Source: Arachis hypogaea
Lineage: Eukaryota > Streptophyta > Magnoliopsida > Fabales > Fabaceae
NCBI RefSeq assembly: GCF_003086295.3
Contig: NC_092043.1
Span: 45,784,884 to 45,848,883 of the forward strand
Reading direction: 5' to 3'
DNA length: 64,000 nucleotides
Shown: positions 13,417 through 25,503 of the stretch, piece after piece
Position numbering within the stretch: the stretch's first letter is position 1
Layout: the number at the start of each line of letters is the position of its first letter
Made by a program: the position numbers and the translations under genes
The notes under the pieces: generated by a model
What the model saw: only the letters and a program-made list of their open reading frames with translations
Database searches by the model: none
What the model was told of the DNA's origin: nothing

Positions 13417-14613
13417 TTACTTGATTCCACTCCAATGTCTTCTGGTTGGAGAGGAACTATACCTTGCTAGTAAATTCAATGCAAATGATATGTCAGGTCG
13501 CGTATTATTAGCAAGATACATTAGCGCTCCAATGGCACTAAGATATGGTACTTCAAGACCAAGAATATCTTCATTCTCTTCTTTAGGACGGCATTGATCC
13601 TTCTCCACATCCAAAGATCTTACGAACATTGGGATACTTAATGGATGTGACTTATCCATATAAAATCTCTTCAAGATCCTTTCTGTGTATGTTGTTTGAT
13701 GAATAAAGATCCCATTTTTTATATGCTCGATCTGCAGGCCGAGACAAAATTTAGTCCTTTCAAGATCTTTCATTTCAAACTCTTCTTTTAGAGTTTTTAT
13801 AATTGTTGGAATTTCTTCAGGAGTTCCAATGATATTTAAATCATCAACGTACACGGCAATTATAATAAATCCAGATGCAGTTTTCTTTATGAAAACACAC
13901 GGGCATATATCATCATTCTTGAAACCGTTTTTGGTCAGATACTCAGTAAGACGATTATACCACATTCGTCCAGATTGCTTTAGACCATATAAAGATCTTT
14001 GCAATTTGACTGAGTATAACCCTTGCGAATATTCATTGTATGGTTTAGATATCTTTAGTCCTTCAGGAACTTTCATATAGATATCACGATCTAATGAGCC
14101 GTATAAGTAGGCTATTACCACATCCATTAAATGCATATGCAATTTATGATATGCAGATAAACTGACCAAATAACGCAATGTTATCGCATCCACTACAGGG
14201 GAATACGTTTCTTCATAATCTATACTGGGCCTTTGTGAAAAACCTTGTGCCACAAGTCGGGCTTTGTAGCGCACAACTTCATTTTTCTCATTTCGTTTTC
14301 TCACAAATACCCATCGGTGTCTAACAGGTTTTACATCTGCAGGTGTACGGACTACAGGTCCAAATACTTCACGTTTTGCAAGTGAGTCTAACTCAGCCTT
14401 CATGACTTCTTTCTATTTTGGCCAATCATCCCTTTGTCGACATTCTTCGACTGATCTTGGCTCAAGATCCTTACTTTCATGTATGATATTTAATGCCACA
14501 TTATATGCAAATATTTCATTGACAATTGTCTTATTTCGGTCCCCTTTTTCTCCTGTAAAGACATAATTTATCGAGATCTCGTCATTTTCACAATTTTCAG
14601 GTACCTGAACGTC
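13417..14613 (-). pseudogene. Copia reverse transcriptase remnant
   Basis: The open segment at 13417-14403 carries the classic copia RT landmarks: HRWVFVRKRN, KARLVAQGFSQ, DYEETYSPVV, SLYGLKQSGRMWY and the catalytic YVDD (near 13840). A residue normally threonine in MDVVTAYL is isoleucine. The frame breaks upstream around 14404-14613. It was copied as part of one gag-pol polyprotein. The domain is easily recognisable but not continuous with its neighbours. Confidence 0.92.
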
Positions 14614-16357
14614 TTATGGCGTTAAAACTATATCAGAATTTTGGACAACTGCAAGTGTCTCTACTATGTCTTTTTCAACAGGAATATTATTTACCTCTTT
14701 TCTCTTTCGAATATTTTTGTCTTTGGAACCGACAGGCCTGCCACGCTTCTGGCGTGTATTTGCTTCGGTGGTAATTTGTCCAACTGGGACATCAATTTGA
14801 ATTGGGGCATTTTCCGCTGGTATATAAGATTTGGTTATCCTCTTTGTATCGAAAAATGCATCAAGCAATTCATTTGCTATTCTTTGCAAATGTATAATCT
14901 TTTGAACTTCTAGTTCACATTTCCCTGATCGAGGATCTAAATGCATCAACGATGACGCATTCCAATTAAGTTCCTTTTCAGGAAGCTTATTCTCTCCCCC
15001 TAATGTTGGAAATTTTGATTCATCAAAATGACAATCCGCAAACTGGGCTTTAAATACATCTCCTGTTGGTATCTCAAGATACCTCAAGATATCTCAAGAT
15101 ACATCTCAAGATATCTCAAGATCTCCTAATTTTCTTTGGGGTCCCATTTTGGTGCGATTAGGTGGTGCAATAGGAACATATATCGCACACCCAAATATTC
15201 TTAAATGTGAAACATTTGCCTGCTGGCCAAAAGCTAATTGCATAGAAGAGAACTGATGATAACTTGTTGGCTTCAAACGAATAAGTGTTGCGGTATGTAA
15301 AACAGCATGCCCCCAAACCAAGGTTGGGAGATTTGTTCTCATAAGTAAGGGTCTAGCAATTAATTGGAGGCGTTTAATAAGTGATTCTGCTGACCCATTT
15401 TGTGTGTGAACATAAGCTACTGGATGTTCAACACTTATTCCATTAGCCATATAATAAGCATCAAATGCATGGGAAGTAAATTCACCAGCATTATCAAGAC
15501 GAATTGCTTTGATTGGATTTCTTGAAAATTGTGCTTTTAATCGAATAATTTTAGCCAGTAACCTCGCAAATGCCAGGTTACGAGAGGATAATAAGCACAC
15601 ATGTGACCATTTCAAAGATGCGTCTATCAGGACCATAAAATATCTAAAAGATCCACATGGTAGATAAATAGGTCCAAATATATCACCTTGAATCTTTTCT
15701 AGGAATTCAGGGGACTCAAACCCAATCTTTACTAGTGATGGCCTTAAAATTAACTTTCCCTGAGAACATGCAGCACAACAAAATTCACTAGTTTTGAGAA
15801 TCCTCTGGTTCTTTAGTGAATGTTCATGGGAGTTTTCAATAATTCTCCTCATTATGGTTGTTCCCGGATGACCCAATCGGTCGTGCCAAGTTATGAATTC
15901 ATTTGGGCTAGTAAACTTCTGGTTTACAGTAGCATGTGATTCAATTGCACTAATTTTGGTATAATACAACCCAGATGAAAGAGAGGGTAATTTTTCTAAT
16001 ATAACTTTCTTGTTTGAATCATGAGTTGTGATACATAAGTACTCATGATTTTCCTCATTCATAGTCTCAATATGATATCCATTTCGGCGAATATCTTTAA
16101 AGCTCAACAAGTTTCTTCGAGACTTGGTAGACAATAGTGCATTATTTATTATGAATTTTTGTTCCTCCGGGAAACAAAATTATAGCTCTTCCGGAGCCTT
16201 CAATCACATTGTCTGAGACAATAATAATATTAACACATTCTTCTTTTGGCACCAGATGGGTAAAATATATATCACTTTTGAGAATAGTGTGCGAACTTGC
16301 ACTATCCGCAAGGCATACATCTTCATTATATATCCTTGTCATTCTCTTCAAAGACAA
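14614..16357 (-). pseudogene. Copia protease and integrase remnant
   Basis: Reading leftwards from 16357: a protease-like segment with the DSA active-site variant (near 16300), a GAG-preintegrase HDRLGHPG motif near 15880, and the integrase catalytic core, with VLIDAS and LDNAGEFTS holding acidic residues. A hydrophilic tail runs to 14614. Breaks occur near 16134-16142 and at a short tandem repeat at 15072-15123. The protein would insert cDNA into the genome; this copy cannot make it intact. Confidence 0.88.
15072..15123. repeat. Short tandem repeat of a CTCAAGATA-like unit inside pol
   Basis: Five to six imperfect copies of a 9-11 bp unit (ATCTCAAGATA-type) occur inside the integrase-RT linker. 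They coincide with a loss of reading frame between the two flanking open segments. Confidence 0.85.
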
Positions 16358-16619
16358 ATAATAATAAAATGAGTAGTATACACAGTTAAATTGAATACTT
16401 GATCAGAATTATTTTTTCTAAAAAATACTGTACATAAAAATAATATCATATACTAAAATTTTATTTTAAAACATGACACATTTAATAATTTCAAAATTCA
16501 TAAACATTAATATTTCATTTTTTATATACATCATATTTGAAACTTAAATACATAGAAAATAAAACTTAACAATAAGTTCTTTACATTATTTATTTACATG
16601 AATGCTTAACAATCTCACA

Positions 16620-17590
16620 CATTAAACTATTCCATCATTGATCAAATGACCAATATTTCCTTCAGGATTCTCAAAGAAATCAGATACAGCATAATGAGTG
16701 GTGAAATTTTCAGCATCATTTGAAACGAAATTCAACTCTTTTCCCTTGTCGTCCTTTTTCAAAGATGCCTGGTAAAGATCGACTAGGTGCCTTGGGGTAC
16801 GACAGGTACGTGACCAATGGCCCTTTCCACCACAACGGAAACACTTATCCTCTGTTGATTTATTCTGTCCGATATTTCTTTCTTTATCCGACTTCTGGTG
16901 AGATCCTCTCTTTTTAATATAATTCCTTTTTCTTCCATAATTTTTCTTGTTATTAAAACCTTGTCATTTACCTCTTCCGGGGTAATTTGCCACATTTACT
17001 TCAGGAAATGGGGTGGCGCCAGCAGGACGCGCTTTGTGATTCTTTAAAAGCAACTCATTGTTACGTTCAGCAACAAGAATGCAAGAAATTAACTCAGAAT
17101 ATTTTTTAAACCCTTTTTCTCGATACTGCTACTGTAGGAGCACATTCGAGACATAGAAAGTTGAGAAATTTTTTTCCAACATATCATGATCAGTCTTTTC
17201 CCCACATAATTTCATTCGTGAGGTGATTCGAAACATTGCAGAATTATATTCATTTATGGATTTAAAATCCTGCAGATGCAAGTGCGTTCACTCATATCGG
17301 ACTTGAGGAAGTATCACCGTTTTTTTATGATTATACATTTCTTCAAGGTCTTTCCAAAGATCTGCAGGATCTTTTAATGTGAGATATTCATTTTTCAATC
17401 CTTCGTCAAGATGACGACGAAGAAAATTCATGACTTTGGCTTTATCCTTTTGGGATGCATTATTTTCAGCCTTAATGGTATCTCCAAGATCCGTTGAATC
17501 AAGATGGATTTCAGCATCTAATATCCATGATAAATAATTGTTTCCAGATATATCAAGAGCATTGAATTTAAGATGAGAAAGTTTCGACAT
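16620..17590 (-). pseudogene. Copia gag remnant with CCHC zinc knuckle
   Basis: The start codon region at 17590 gives MSKLSHLKFNAL, then a capsid-like segment with LSWILDAEIHL and DLWKDLEEMY, typical of copia gag. A zinc knuckle CFRCGGKGHWSRTC (CX2CX4HX4C, all ligands present) lies at 16802-16843. Stops and frameshifts separate the two parts around 16980-17290. Gag would form virus-like particles in the cytoplasm; this copy is broken. Confidence 0.88.
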
Positions 17591-17631
17591 AATGAAAATT
17601 TGTTACCTGAGTCTTCCTAAAAATTTGATTA

Positions 17632-17650
17632 GAGTGTCGTGCTGATAACG
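17632..17650 (-). other. Degenerate primer-binding site of the copia element
   Basis: Next to the 5' LTR the minus strand reads CGTTATCAGCACGA. It resembles the usual plant PBS complementary to initiator tRNA-Met (TGGTATCAGAGC) with changes. Position fits; the match is partial. Confidence 0.5.
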
Positions 17651-18008
17651 TGTTGTAAAATAACTAAATAAATAAATAAGGAAGAGGTAACAAATATAAA
17701 AGTATAAATAAAAACACTATTATTAATAGTTACCAATACTATTATACTACTATAAAGATAATATATTAATAATATATTAGTAATTTATAAAGAAAGAAAG
17801 TAAAGAAATGCTTTGTATAAGAAGGAAAGAGAGAGGAAGTATTTGCTTTATTGCTTGTGTGTGTGTAAAAAGCATCTGACAATGTTTGGTATTTATACAT
17901 GTAAAGTGATGCTACTTTCAACCTTTATTTATTGCTTTTTGTATTGTAAATAGATTCATTCAATCTTGAGAATGAAATCCACGGTGGTCATCCATCTTTA
18001 TCACAACA
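17651..18008 (-). repeat. 5' LTR of the copia element
   Basis: This is the 358-bp partner of 12292-12646. On the plus strand it begins TGTTGTAAA and ends ATCACAACA, giving the canonical TG...CA on the element strand. It contains AT-rich, TATA-like sequence and faces away from NAGK. Confidence 0.94.
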
Positions 18009-18236
18009 TTATTTTAATAAATATACTAAAAGTTTAAATTTCAATATTTATAAAAAAAATTGAATAAATAATATTAAGATGTGTTCTTAAAATAAAAACA
18101 CGAATTAATCAAACATGATTTCAATGTAAGAATTTCTCTTTAAATGGTAAAATGTTAACGGTGGTCACTAGGTACGCTACTTGTAATTCTGAGCATCTGC
18201 AACTTTCGCCTCATACTCTGACAGTGAGAAAACACA

Positions 18237-19280
18237 ATGTTGGGAGTGGCACCAAAAACCCTCACAAATTTGCCTCTTCCTTCATTGTTCCCATTCAGCT
18301 CAAAAACCCAAACCACATTACCTTCCAATCTCTCTTTCCCTTCTTCAACTCGCTTCACCCACAAATACCCAACCGTTTCAGCCGTCTCCAACCCGGTTCA
18401 GGAACCCAAACTCGCTGAGTCACTCTCCCCGGGTCAGTTCCGAGTCGACATCCTCTCTGAATCGCTCCCTTTCATTCAGAAGTTCCGGGGAAAAACCATC
18501 GTCGTCAAGTATGGCGGTGCCGCCATGAAGTCACCGGCGCTGCAGGCATCCGTGATCAACGACCTCGTACTTCTCTCCTGTGTCGGCCTCCGCCCCGTCA
18601 TGGTCCACGGCGGCGGGCCGGAGATCAACCACTGGCTCAGCCGACTCAACATCCAGGCCGTGTTCCGCGACGGACTCCGCGTCACCGACGGCGACACCAT
18701 GGAGATCGTGTCCATGGTGCTCGTCGGAAAGGTAAACAAGACGCTGGTTTCACTCATCAACAAGGCCGGCGCCACCGCCATCGGCCTTTCCGGCATGGAC
18801 GGCCGCCTCATAACCGCCTGCCCCAGCCCCAAGGCGGCGGACCTGGGGTTCGTCGGAGAAGTGGAGCAGGTGGATCCGTCGGTGCTTCGGCCACTGATTG
18901 CGAGTGGGTACATCCCGGTGGTGACGTCAGTTGCGGCCGACAAATACGGTCAGCCGTACAACATCAATGCTGATACAGTGGCGGGAGAATTAGCAGCGGC
19001 GCTGGAGGCGGAGAAACTGATTCTGCTAACTGATGTAGCTGGGATATTGGAGAATAAGGATGATCCAAAGAGCTTGGTGAAGGAGATTGATATAAAGAGA
19101 GTGAAGAAAATGATGGATAATGGGAAAATTGGTGGTGGAATGATTCCCAAGGTGAATTGCTGCGTGCGATCGCTAGCTCAAGGGGTGAGGACTGCCAGTA
19201 TTATCGACGGCCGCGTCCCGCATTCTTTGCTGTTGGAGATTTTGACGGATGAAGGTGCTGGAACTATGATCACTGGCTAA
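18237..19280 (+). CDS. NAGK: N-acetylglutamate kinase, plastidial, single exon
   Basis: This enzyme phosphorylates N-acetylglutamate with ATP, the committed and arginine-regulated step of arginine and ornithine synthesis in plastids. The 347-residue frame starts at the first ATG. Residues 1 to about 55 are rich in serine, threonine and proline with few acids, as expected for a chloroplast transit peptide. The kinase core follows: VVKYGGAAM (about 89-97, phosphate-binding glycine loop), VHGGGPEI (about 123-130, substrate binding), [10 protein letters not shown] and LLTDVAGIL, then a C-terminal GGGMIPK segment. Length and motifs fit plant NAGK, which is relieved of arginine inhibition by the PII protein. 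There are no introns. The third-codon positions are GC-rich compared with neighbours. The copia LTR ends 228 bp upstream, so its core promoter must be compact or LTR-derived. Confidence 0.96.
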   Translation: MLGVAPKTLTNLPLPSLFPFSSKTQTTLPSNLSFPSSTRFTHKYPTVSAVSNPVQEPKLAESLSPGQFRVDILSESLPFIQKFRGKTIVVKYGGAAMKSPALQASVINDLVLLSCVGLRPVMVHGGGPEINHWLSRLNIQAVFRDGLRVTDGDTMEIVSMVLVGKVNKTLVSLINKAGATAIGLSGMDGRLITACPSPKAADLGFVGEVEQVDPSVLRPLIASGYIPVVTSVAADKYGQPYNINADTVAGELAAALEAEKLILLTDVAGILENKDDPKSLVKEIDIKRVKKMMDNGKIGGGMIPKVNCCVRSLAQGVRTASIIDGRVPHSLLLEILTDEGAGTMITG

Positions 19281-19991
19281 ATTTTTTAGATTGATTTTAT
19301 AGTGTTTCTTGTTTTTCATGTGATAAATGAAAGCTTGCAATGAATGATGCAAGGTTTTGCTGCTTTTTGTGCACAGCTTCTAGTAAATCGTTTTGTACTT
19401 CGCTTTAAGTAATGCATAAGGAAAATATTGATTTGGTTTCCTTATGTTTTCGTTATGAAGTTTTGGGTCTTTTGGTTGAACGAAATACTTGTTACTTGCA
19501 AATCATTTACCAGGAAAGTTTGTGTTCTTGCCTTTCGGTTCGAGTTCCAACTCTGAGGAAATTATGCTCATATCGAATGAAATTAATCCCTATATTGTAA
19601 GCAATTACAATTGGCAAAATCAAATTAATAGATTGCTTAGTAACAAGGTTTTGTTGCTGATGAAAAAGAGCAAAATGCATACAAATGAAATCCTCAGATA
19701 AGTATATACATCAGAACCAGTAGAAATTACCAGCATATATGTTTTTATCCATCTACATTTATATCCCAAAATATAGTTCAGAAATATCTCGCACAACGCC
19801 ACTTTAAGCAAAGTGTGGTGCATGGATTACAAGACTAGGTGCAAAAAATATCTAAAAATCCTAAAATGTGATTGACCTAATGCTGCTGTTTTTCAAGCTT
19901 ACAAAAATGTGTTGACTGTTGATGCAAGCATATTCATAAAACCACTGCTAAGCTTGCATACTTTGTCAATATCTATGGTAATACCAACGGC
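19281..19991. other. 3' flank shared by NAGK (+) and the DDR4-like gene (-)
   Basis: The two genes converge here. The interval probably holds both 3' UTRs. AATGAATGATG-type AT-rich signals follow the NAGK stop. No additional gene is supported. Confidence 0.5.
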
Positions 19992-22900
19992 CTAATTGGA
20001 CTCCGAAATGTCTTCATTCTCTTGTTCTTCATCATCTGAATCTGGAATAACAATAGATTCTAAGGCAGAATTTCGAGTGGGTCTCTGTCTCAGTCTTTGC
20101 TTTGAGGCCAAACCTCTGCTTTCTGCAAGGGTATGGCTAGGGACTCCAGCTAACCGCTTGCTGTAGCGAACTCCCCTTGGATAAGAAACTGTGTGGCTTG
20201 AATGCACTTCCTTTGTATAAGGAGCTGCACGGGTTGAATGCGCTTCTGAATTTCCCAGCTCGCTACTATCAGCATCATCATCTTGCTCCTCACTGTAACC
20301 ACAATCCTCATGTTCATAACCAGTATCATCACTGTCTGATACGGGAACCACATCCTGTTTGGAATCACTCTCTGATGAATCATCCTTGCTGTTGGATTTA
20401 CCTTCTGATCCTGTGTTTTTGTCTCGTTCAGTGCCTGAAAACCTTTTCCTTGTACTAATGTCAACCAAGGAAAGTAGAAAAGCAGCATTAGATTCAGAAA
20501 TGAGGACATTATCTATTAGATAATTGGGATAAAAAATGACAGAATCCAAAAATATTAAATAAATAATTTGATGTTACACCAAAAACATCTTGGGCTAGCC
20601 AGTGTTAAACGGCCATGCCATTCAACAGTCAACACAGGACTATCTACTTGACTACTTCCATATCGATGTGTATGTATAATTACATATGTATATATAAGGC
20701 ATGAAGCAACCCCGCAAAGTGTAGGCTGAAGATAAATTTAAGTTCGCTAATCTCTTTTTTTTGGTTTGGTTATTGACTTATTATCCAAACAAACCCCTGG
20801 ACATCATTAGAAGTAGAGCATGAACCAAATATATATACATATATATACAACATACTTTATTAACTGTATAGCTTCCTTCATGGTACGATCATAAGCTTCT
20901 GCAATATTTCCGAAAAAGAATTTCATTAGCTTCAAATATCCAATTCGCATCAAAAGATGGCATAAAGAAGAAATCAATCAAGACAAGTTAGATGCAATTT
21001 CAATTGAAAATTCACTAGGCATTTAACAGAGAAAATTGTAAAATTCACCAGGAGAGTGTCAAGGAAAAATGGTTAAACAAATAAAATGTAAAATCCAAAT
21101 TAATAGAGCGCCTTAATATTAGGCAACGTTCTCAACATACAAATTAATGCAACGGCAGCATGTCACAAATAATAGTCCAGAGAGAAAGCCGATGTCTCGT
21201 TTATGCAGAAACATCCTCACCCATTTAATTCACAAGACAAACACACTACCAATGCAAGTAATACGTAAACCAAGAAAAGAACAAATTCAACTCCATGAGT
21301 ATGCACTATGCAGGATGACGTTGACAACAGTATTGTGCATCAGAACAGGTAGATCACATTGATTTAGGTATCATCATTCATCAAACAAATGTGAATGCAT
21401 AAATAATTGAATATACAATACCCATCTTACCAAGTGAGTAATTAACAGGCCTGCGAGTGCGACAAGAGCGTGTATTTCCTGAGCAATAATTCCGAAAATC
21501 AGTTGATAGCATCTCCTGTCGTTTCTTTCGTTCTGCTGCTCTTTCTTTATTCTGTGAAATTTGAAAGTGATGTTACTTCAAATCAATACAACAAACAAAG
21601 ATGTGGACGCCGTTAAGTATCATGAAAGACCTATCAAACACTAGACAAGATTACTAATTACTATCATACCTTTTTAAGCTTTTCAAGAACAGGAATGACG
21701 TCACTTTCAAGTTTCTTACTAATAGCAACTTCAACAGAAGATTTGCTACATGAAAATGTTTCCTGCAACCAACATTCAATGATAGTAAATTAAGAACTGA
21801 AATTTAGGATGTAGGAAGAAGATAGGGCAGTGAATTTGATCTTTACAGCTGCTTTTGAAAATTCTTCCAGATTGGATGCAAGTGTTTCCCATTGAAAATT
21901 GATGGGAATTGATAAACAGCCATTGACATCATTCTGTGAACTTGAGTCTGATGTGATTATTTCTCTATACAATCTGTGACTCTTGCATTTTGCATTTGCA
22001 TCATACCTATGATCAACAAAGTGGTAATCAATATTTTGAGATTTAGAGAAATATGAAAAGACCAGAACATTTCTAAAGATTACCAAAAGAAAGTGTCAGT
22101 TCCAGCTCTTCCTAAGGCTACTTTGCGAAAAGATGTAAGTTCTGTTCCTTCTTTTAAAGAATCATTAATGTATGATACTGCATCATTTTGCTGAAGATAA
22201 AAACACACCAGCAAACAAAAAAGGGGACAAATTAAAACATAGACTTTGAGGATAGATTGTCTAGCCAGGAAAATGCAAAAATATCCTATATATTAATGAA
22301 ACCACAAGAGGAGATAAGAATACTTCAGCTCGAACTTCACATAGCGCTTTTAGCAGTCGCAAACGATCCAGTGGAGTAAGTTCCTTGTATTTGGATATCT
22401 CCTCTCTGCATAAACCATCCATGACATCAATTATTAAAATTTTGCAGCAATCATTTTCAGCACAACATTATTGGTACATTTCCAGTACCCATTAGACGGC
22501 ACAAGTGGAATCTTCCCCTCAGCAACCTATGAAAAGGAGCCAAAAAGCATCAGTGAGACAATGGGAAGAGAGAAAAAATAATTAAAATGTAAAAAGTCAA
22601 GTAACAAGCAAAGACTCACCCATGACCACCACATAGCTAGTTTCTTGCAGAGAGCAGTCACCCATTTGTCAGAATTAACCATATTTTTATTCACTGGTGG
22701 TATCCCCTGTGAAAAATGCAAACAAAATTTAAAATTTAGAAAGAAACCAACGATGGACCAATATCCAAATAATGATAGTATATGATAGGAATACTATGAA
22801 CTTAAAAATACAAACCATAAAGGGTAAGGTAAGGATGGTTGGTTTGATTTGAAAAGTTTGCCAATTTATCATCATATTCATATTCATATCTTAGGCTTTC

Positions 22901-23616
22901 CTCCCAAAATAATAATAGAAATAATAAGAAAATAAACCCGGCTTCTCTCCCTGCATCACTCCTTAATTTGGTGAAAATTGTCTTAAACGGTATTTTATCC
23001 AAAAAAAATTATGAACACAGTAAAGCTTTGAACTTAATGAGTTCAATACATCCCTGTTGTAAAGGTGAACGCAAAAAATTAGCTCTTTTTTTGTACTAAA
23101 ATTATTCGCTTGAAATGAAAGGAAATGAAAAGTCACGTTGTTACTATAATCTATATAAAAGGTCATAAGTTTGATAAAATCAAAAATAAAAATAATAAAT
23201 AAGAATAAGAAAGTACCTTCAAAAGTTGAATGTGTAGCTGAGCCAGTGCAGAGTCAGGCTTGACAATCCCAATTTCTAACTCTTCAGCAGAAAGCTTGAA
23301 TTCTTTGCCGAGTATTGAGCTAAACACCTGAAATCACCAAAACCACCCTCACTCATTGATTTATATCCTACTCTCACACTGAATCCTACATTTTAACCCC
23401 CCAAAAAAATTAATAACAATTATAATAACAACGTCTACGATATCATGACCTAAGAAAAATTAGAAAACAACGATTTTTCTTTTCATGAAGCGCGAATATG
23501 ATTCTTACGTCGAAGAAGTTGAGAACAGAAGCGAGTTCCCAGCGTCCACGTAGCCTCAGAATCTCATCCTCCATCGTATTCTCCTCGCCTCCACTGTGTT
23601 CTTCTGCGTTCGTCAT
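19992..23616 (-). CDS. DDT domain-containing protein, DDR4-like, 11 exons
   Basis: Exons on the minus strand: 23616-23509, 23327-23217, 22706-22620, 22526-22489, 22405-22324, 22190-22084, 22006-21847, 21762-21670, 21551-21431, 20898-20856, 20454-19992. Phases agree and total 1,413 nt, 470 residues. Residues about 20-75 (LRGRWELASVLNFFD onward, with FKLSAEELE) form a DDT domain, the helical module that binds ISWI remodelers. Paired tryptophans (MWWSW) and a W-Y-D-A segment follow, as in WHIM-type regions. A lysine/arginine-rich helix lies near 255-275. The C-terminal 150 residues are acidic and serine-rich with basic patches (nuclear). Arabidopsis DDR4 proteins are reported partners of CHR11/CHR17. 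Assignment to DDR4 rests on domain order and my recollection of the family, so a related DDT protein is possible. Confidence 0.82.
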
Positions 23617-24017
23617 TTCTCTCTTCGTTGCGATTTCTGAGAGAAGAAACGTTAGAGAATGATCGAAGAATGGAGAATAAAAAGAAGAGGAAGCGTGATC
23701 GACAGGGCAAAACGCAAAACGGTGAGTTTTTTCTTTTTCCCGCCCGAAGCGCTTTTTACTCGCTTTTATTTTAACCTGCTCTGAATCGCAGTGGACAGTG
23801 TGGAGTAGAGTGGAGTGTTGGATTTTTTATTTATTTTAGGGTTAATTAATTTTGGGTCGCGCCCTTTTGGATCGTTTCCCTCGCGGCTCGAAATGTGGCT
23901 TTTAAGGGTCGTGTATTGCTTGTTTGCTATGGGCCCAGGTGTAAAAGAGACTTTAATTTTATTTTCTTTTTTTATATATTATCAGAATTTTTTAACTAAA
24001 TAAATAATAATTTTATT
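23617..24017 (-). promoter_or_regulatory. Upstream region of the DDR4-like gene
   Basis: A purine-rich leader (plus 23640-23700) precedes the start codon at 23616, consistent with a 5' UTR. No TATA box is obvious. A G+C-richer patch at 23730-23900 may be the promoter. Confidence 0.4.
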
Positions 24018-24941
24018 AGGTAACCAACTAGGATAATAATTAATTGCACAACTAATATATTAACTGTTTAAAAATCCAATAAAAAAATTACAAATTTTAA
24101 ATCAAGAGTAATTTTAATCTCATTTTTATTTTTATTTATAGTAAAAAAATAACCACAAAATTTTTTATCTTCTTTTTAAGTTCTTTAGTCGCGTCATTTA
24201 ATATCATCTCCAATTACCTTAGTCGACGTGTCACGTCATAACCGTGCTGTTGCGTCACGCTGTCCATCAACGTTCATCACTCAACCATCATCCACCAACA
24301 ATAGATGTTTTTTCTAAGAATGTACAATAAAAAATTATTAAAAATAAGACATCATTTTGAATGTTTTTTTATATTTGAATTTCATATGCTTAAATTTTAG
24401 AAGTATCGAATAACAAACGAAACATTCAAAATATAAGAAAAAGAAATATCTGAAAACTAAAAAAAATAAACATTTAAAATTATTTAAAAAATAATCCAAA
24501 ATTTAAAAAAAAAAAACATCCAAAACAAAAAAAAATCTAAAACTTACAAAAAGATACATTTAAAACCTTGGAAAACAAAACATCAAAAATTATTAAAAAA
24601 ATCATTCAAGACTTAAAAAAAAAGAAGAAAAACGTGAAAGCTGCTTCGAAAAAAAAGAGACACTAATGAGAGAAGGGAAATGCTGAAGGATTGGAAGGCA
24701 ATGCAGTGAGAGGAGTTGCAGACGAAAAGTGTAGCAGCACATCAAGACGAATTAGAGGAGAAAGGCGCGGCGAAAGGAGTTGGAAGAAGAGGCCACGACG
24801 TGAGAAGTTGGATTTGGGAGGGTGCATGTGTTTTTTTAGCACAATCCTAATTTTCTTAAATTTTAAAATCAGTATTTTGAAAAGTTGACTACTAGGTTAA
24901 TCAGTTGGCTGCATATAAATTTGGTTATTTATACTTTCTCA
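24018..24941. mobile_element. Probable non-autonomous DNA transposon with A-rich interior
   Basis: The left end (AGGTAACCAACTAGG) and the reverse complement of the right end (ATAACCAAATTTATATGC, then AACCTAGTAGTCAACT) share a diffuse inverted similarity over some 80 bp. The interior is a degenerate A-rich array of AAACATCCAAAAC-like units and a short GC-richer patch. No target-site duplication was resolved, so family and ends are uncertain. Confidence 0.35.
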
Positions 24942-24950
24942 TAAAATAAA

Positions 24951-25494
24951 AGATAAATTATTAGTTTGATCCTCCAACATTTGAACCAACTCTTAATTTT
25001 GTCTTTACTTTTTTAAATGTCTTATTTTTATTCGAAAAAATTTCAAACAGATTTAATGTTGTCCTATTATTAAATTTGACACGAATTATTATGAAAATGA
25101 TTGACTAAGTGCTAACAATTTTATTATCAAATATCTTCTTCCATATATTACAAAAATATAACAAAACCTTCTTGTCGATCTCCTTTGTGTAAAAAAATTC
25201 CAAATTGTATCAATCAATCAACGCTTTATAATTAAAAGAAAAATTTTATGTTAGTGATCATTAGTGGATTAATTTTATTTATGTACCGAAATCAAATACA
25301 TTATTGACTCTTCAATATGCTAATTATTTATGTCAAGTTTAATTATAGGACAATATTGAACACACACGTATAAAATTTTTTGACACTGAAATGAAAAATT
25401 TAAAATTTTTTGACATTAAAATAAGATGTTTAAAATGTTAGATATCAAATTAATACTTGATCCAAATATTAAAGACTAAAATATTATTTTATCC
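24951..25494. mobile_element. Mutator-like MITE, 544 bp, TSD TAAAATAAA
   Basis: Long imperfect inverted repeats (about 24951-25085 against 25330-25494) begin AGATAAA and GGATAAA. They are flanked by an identical 9-mer TAAAATAAA at 24942-24950 and 25495-25503. A 9-bp duplication is diagnostic of Mutator-like elements. The 9-mer is AT-only, so chance is not negligible, but it fits the inverted-repeat edge exactly. No coding capacity. Confidence 0.72.
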
Positions 25495-25503
25495 TAAAAT
25501 AAA

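Larger units (their letters stand above)
12292..18008 (-). mobile_element. Ty1/copia LTR retrotransposon, full-length but decayed
   Basis: A complete 5.7-kb element lies on the minus strand. Near-identical LTRs occupy 12292-12646 and 17651-18008. A perfect 5-bp target-site duplication TTATT flanks it (12287-12291 and 18009-18013). Reading from the right: 5' LTR, degenerate primer-binding site, gag, protease, integrase, reverse transcriptase, RNase H, polypurine tract AAGAGGGAG, 3' LTR. The order integrase before reverse transcriptase defines copia. Stops and frameshifts break gag-pol, so it is not autonomous. It interrupts no gene but ends about 230 bp before the NAGK start codon. Confidence 0.95.

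Noticed and set aside
18476..18943. Antisense open frame of 155 codons opposite NAGK
   Set aside because: It is explained by the GC-rich codon use of the sense gene; no conserved motif.
24691..24888. Small Arg-rich open frame
   Set aside because: It lies in a GC-richer patch of a probable transposon, with no conserved features or gene context.
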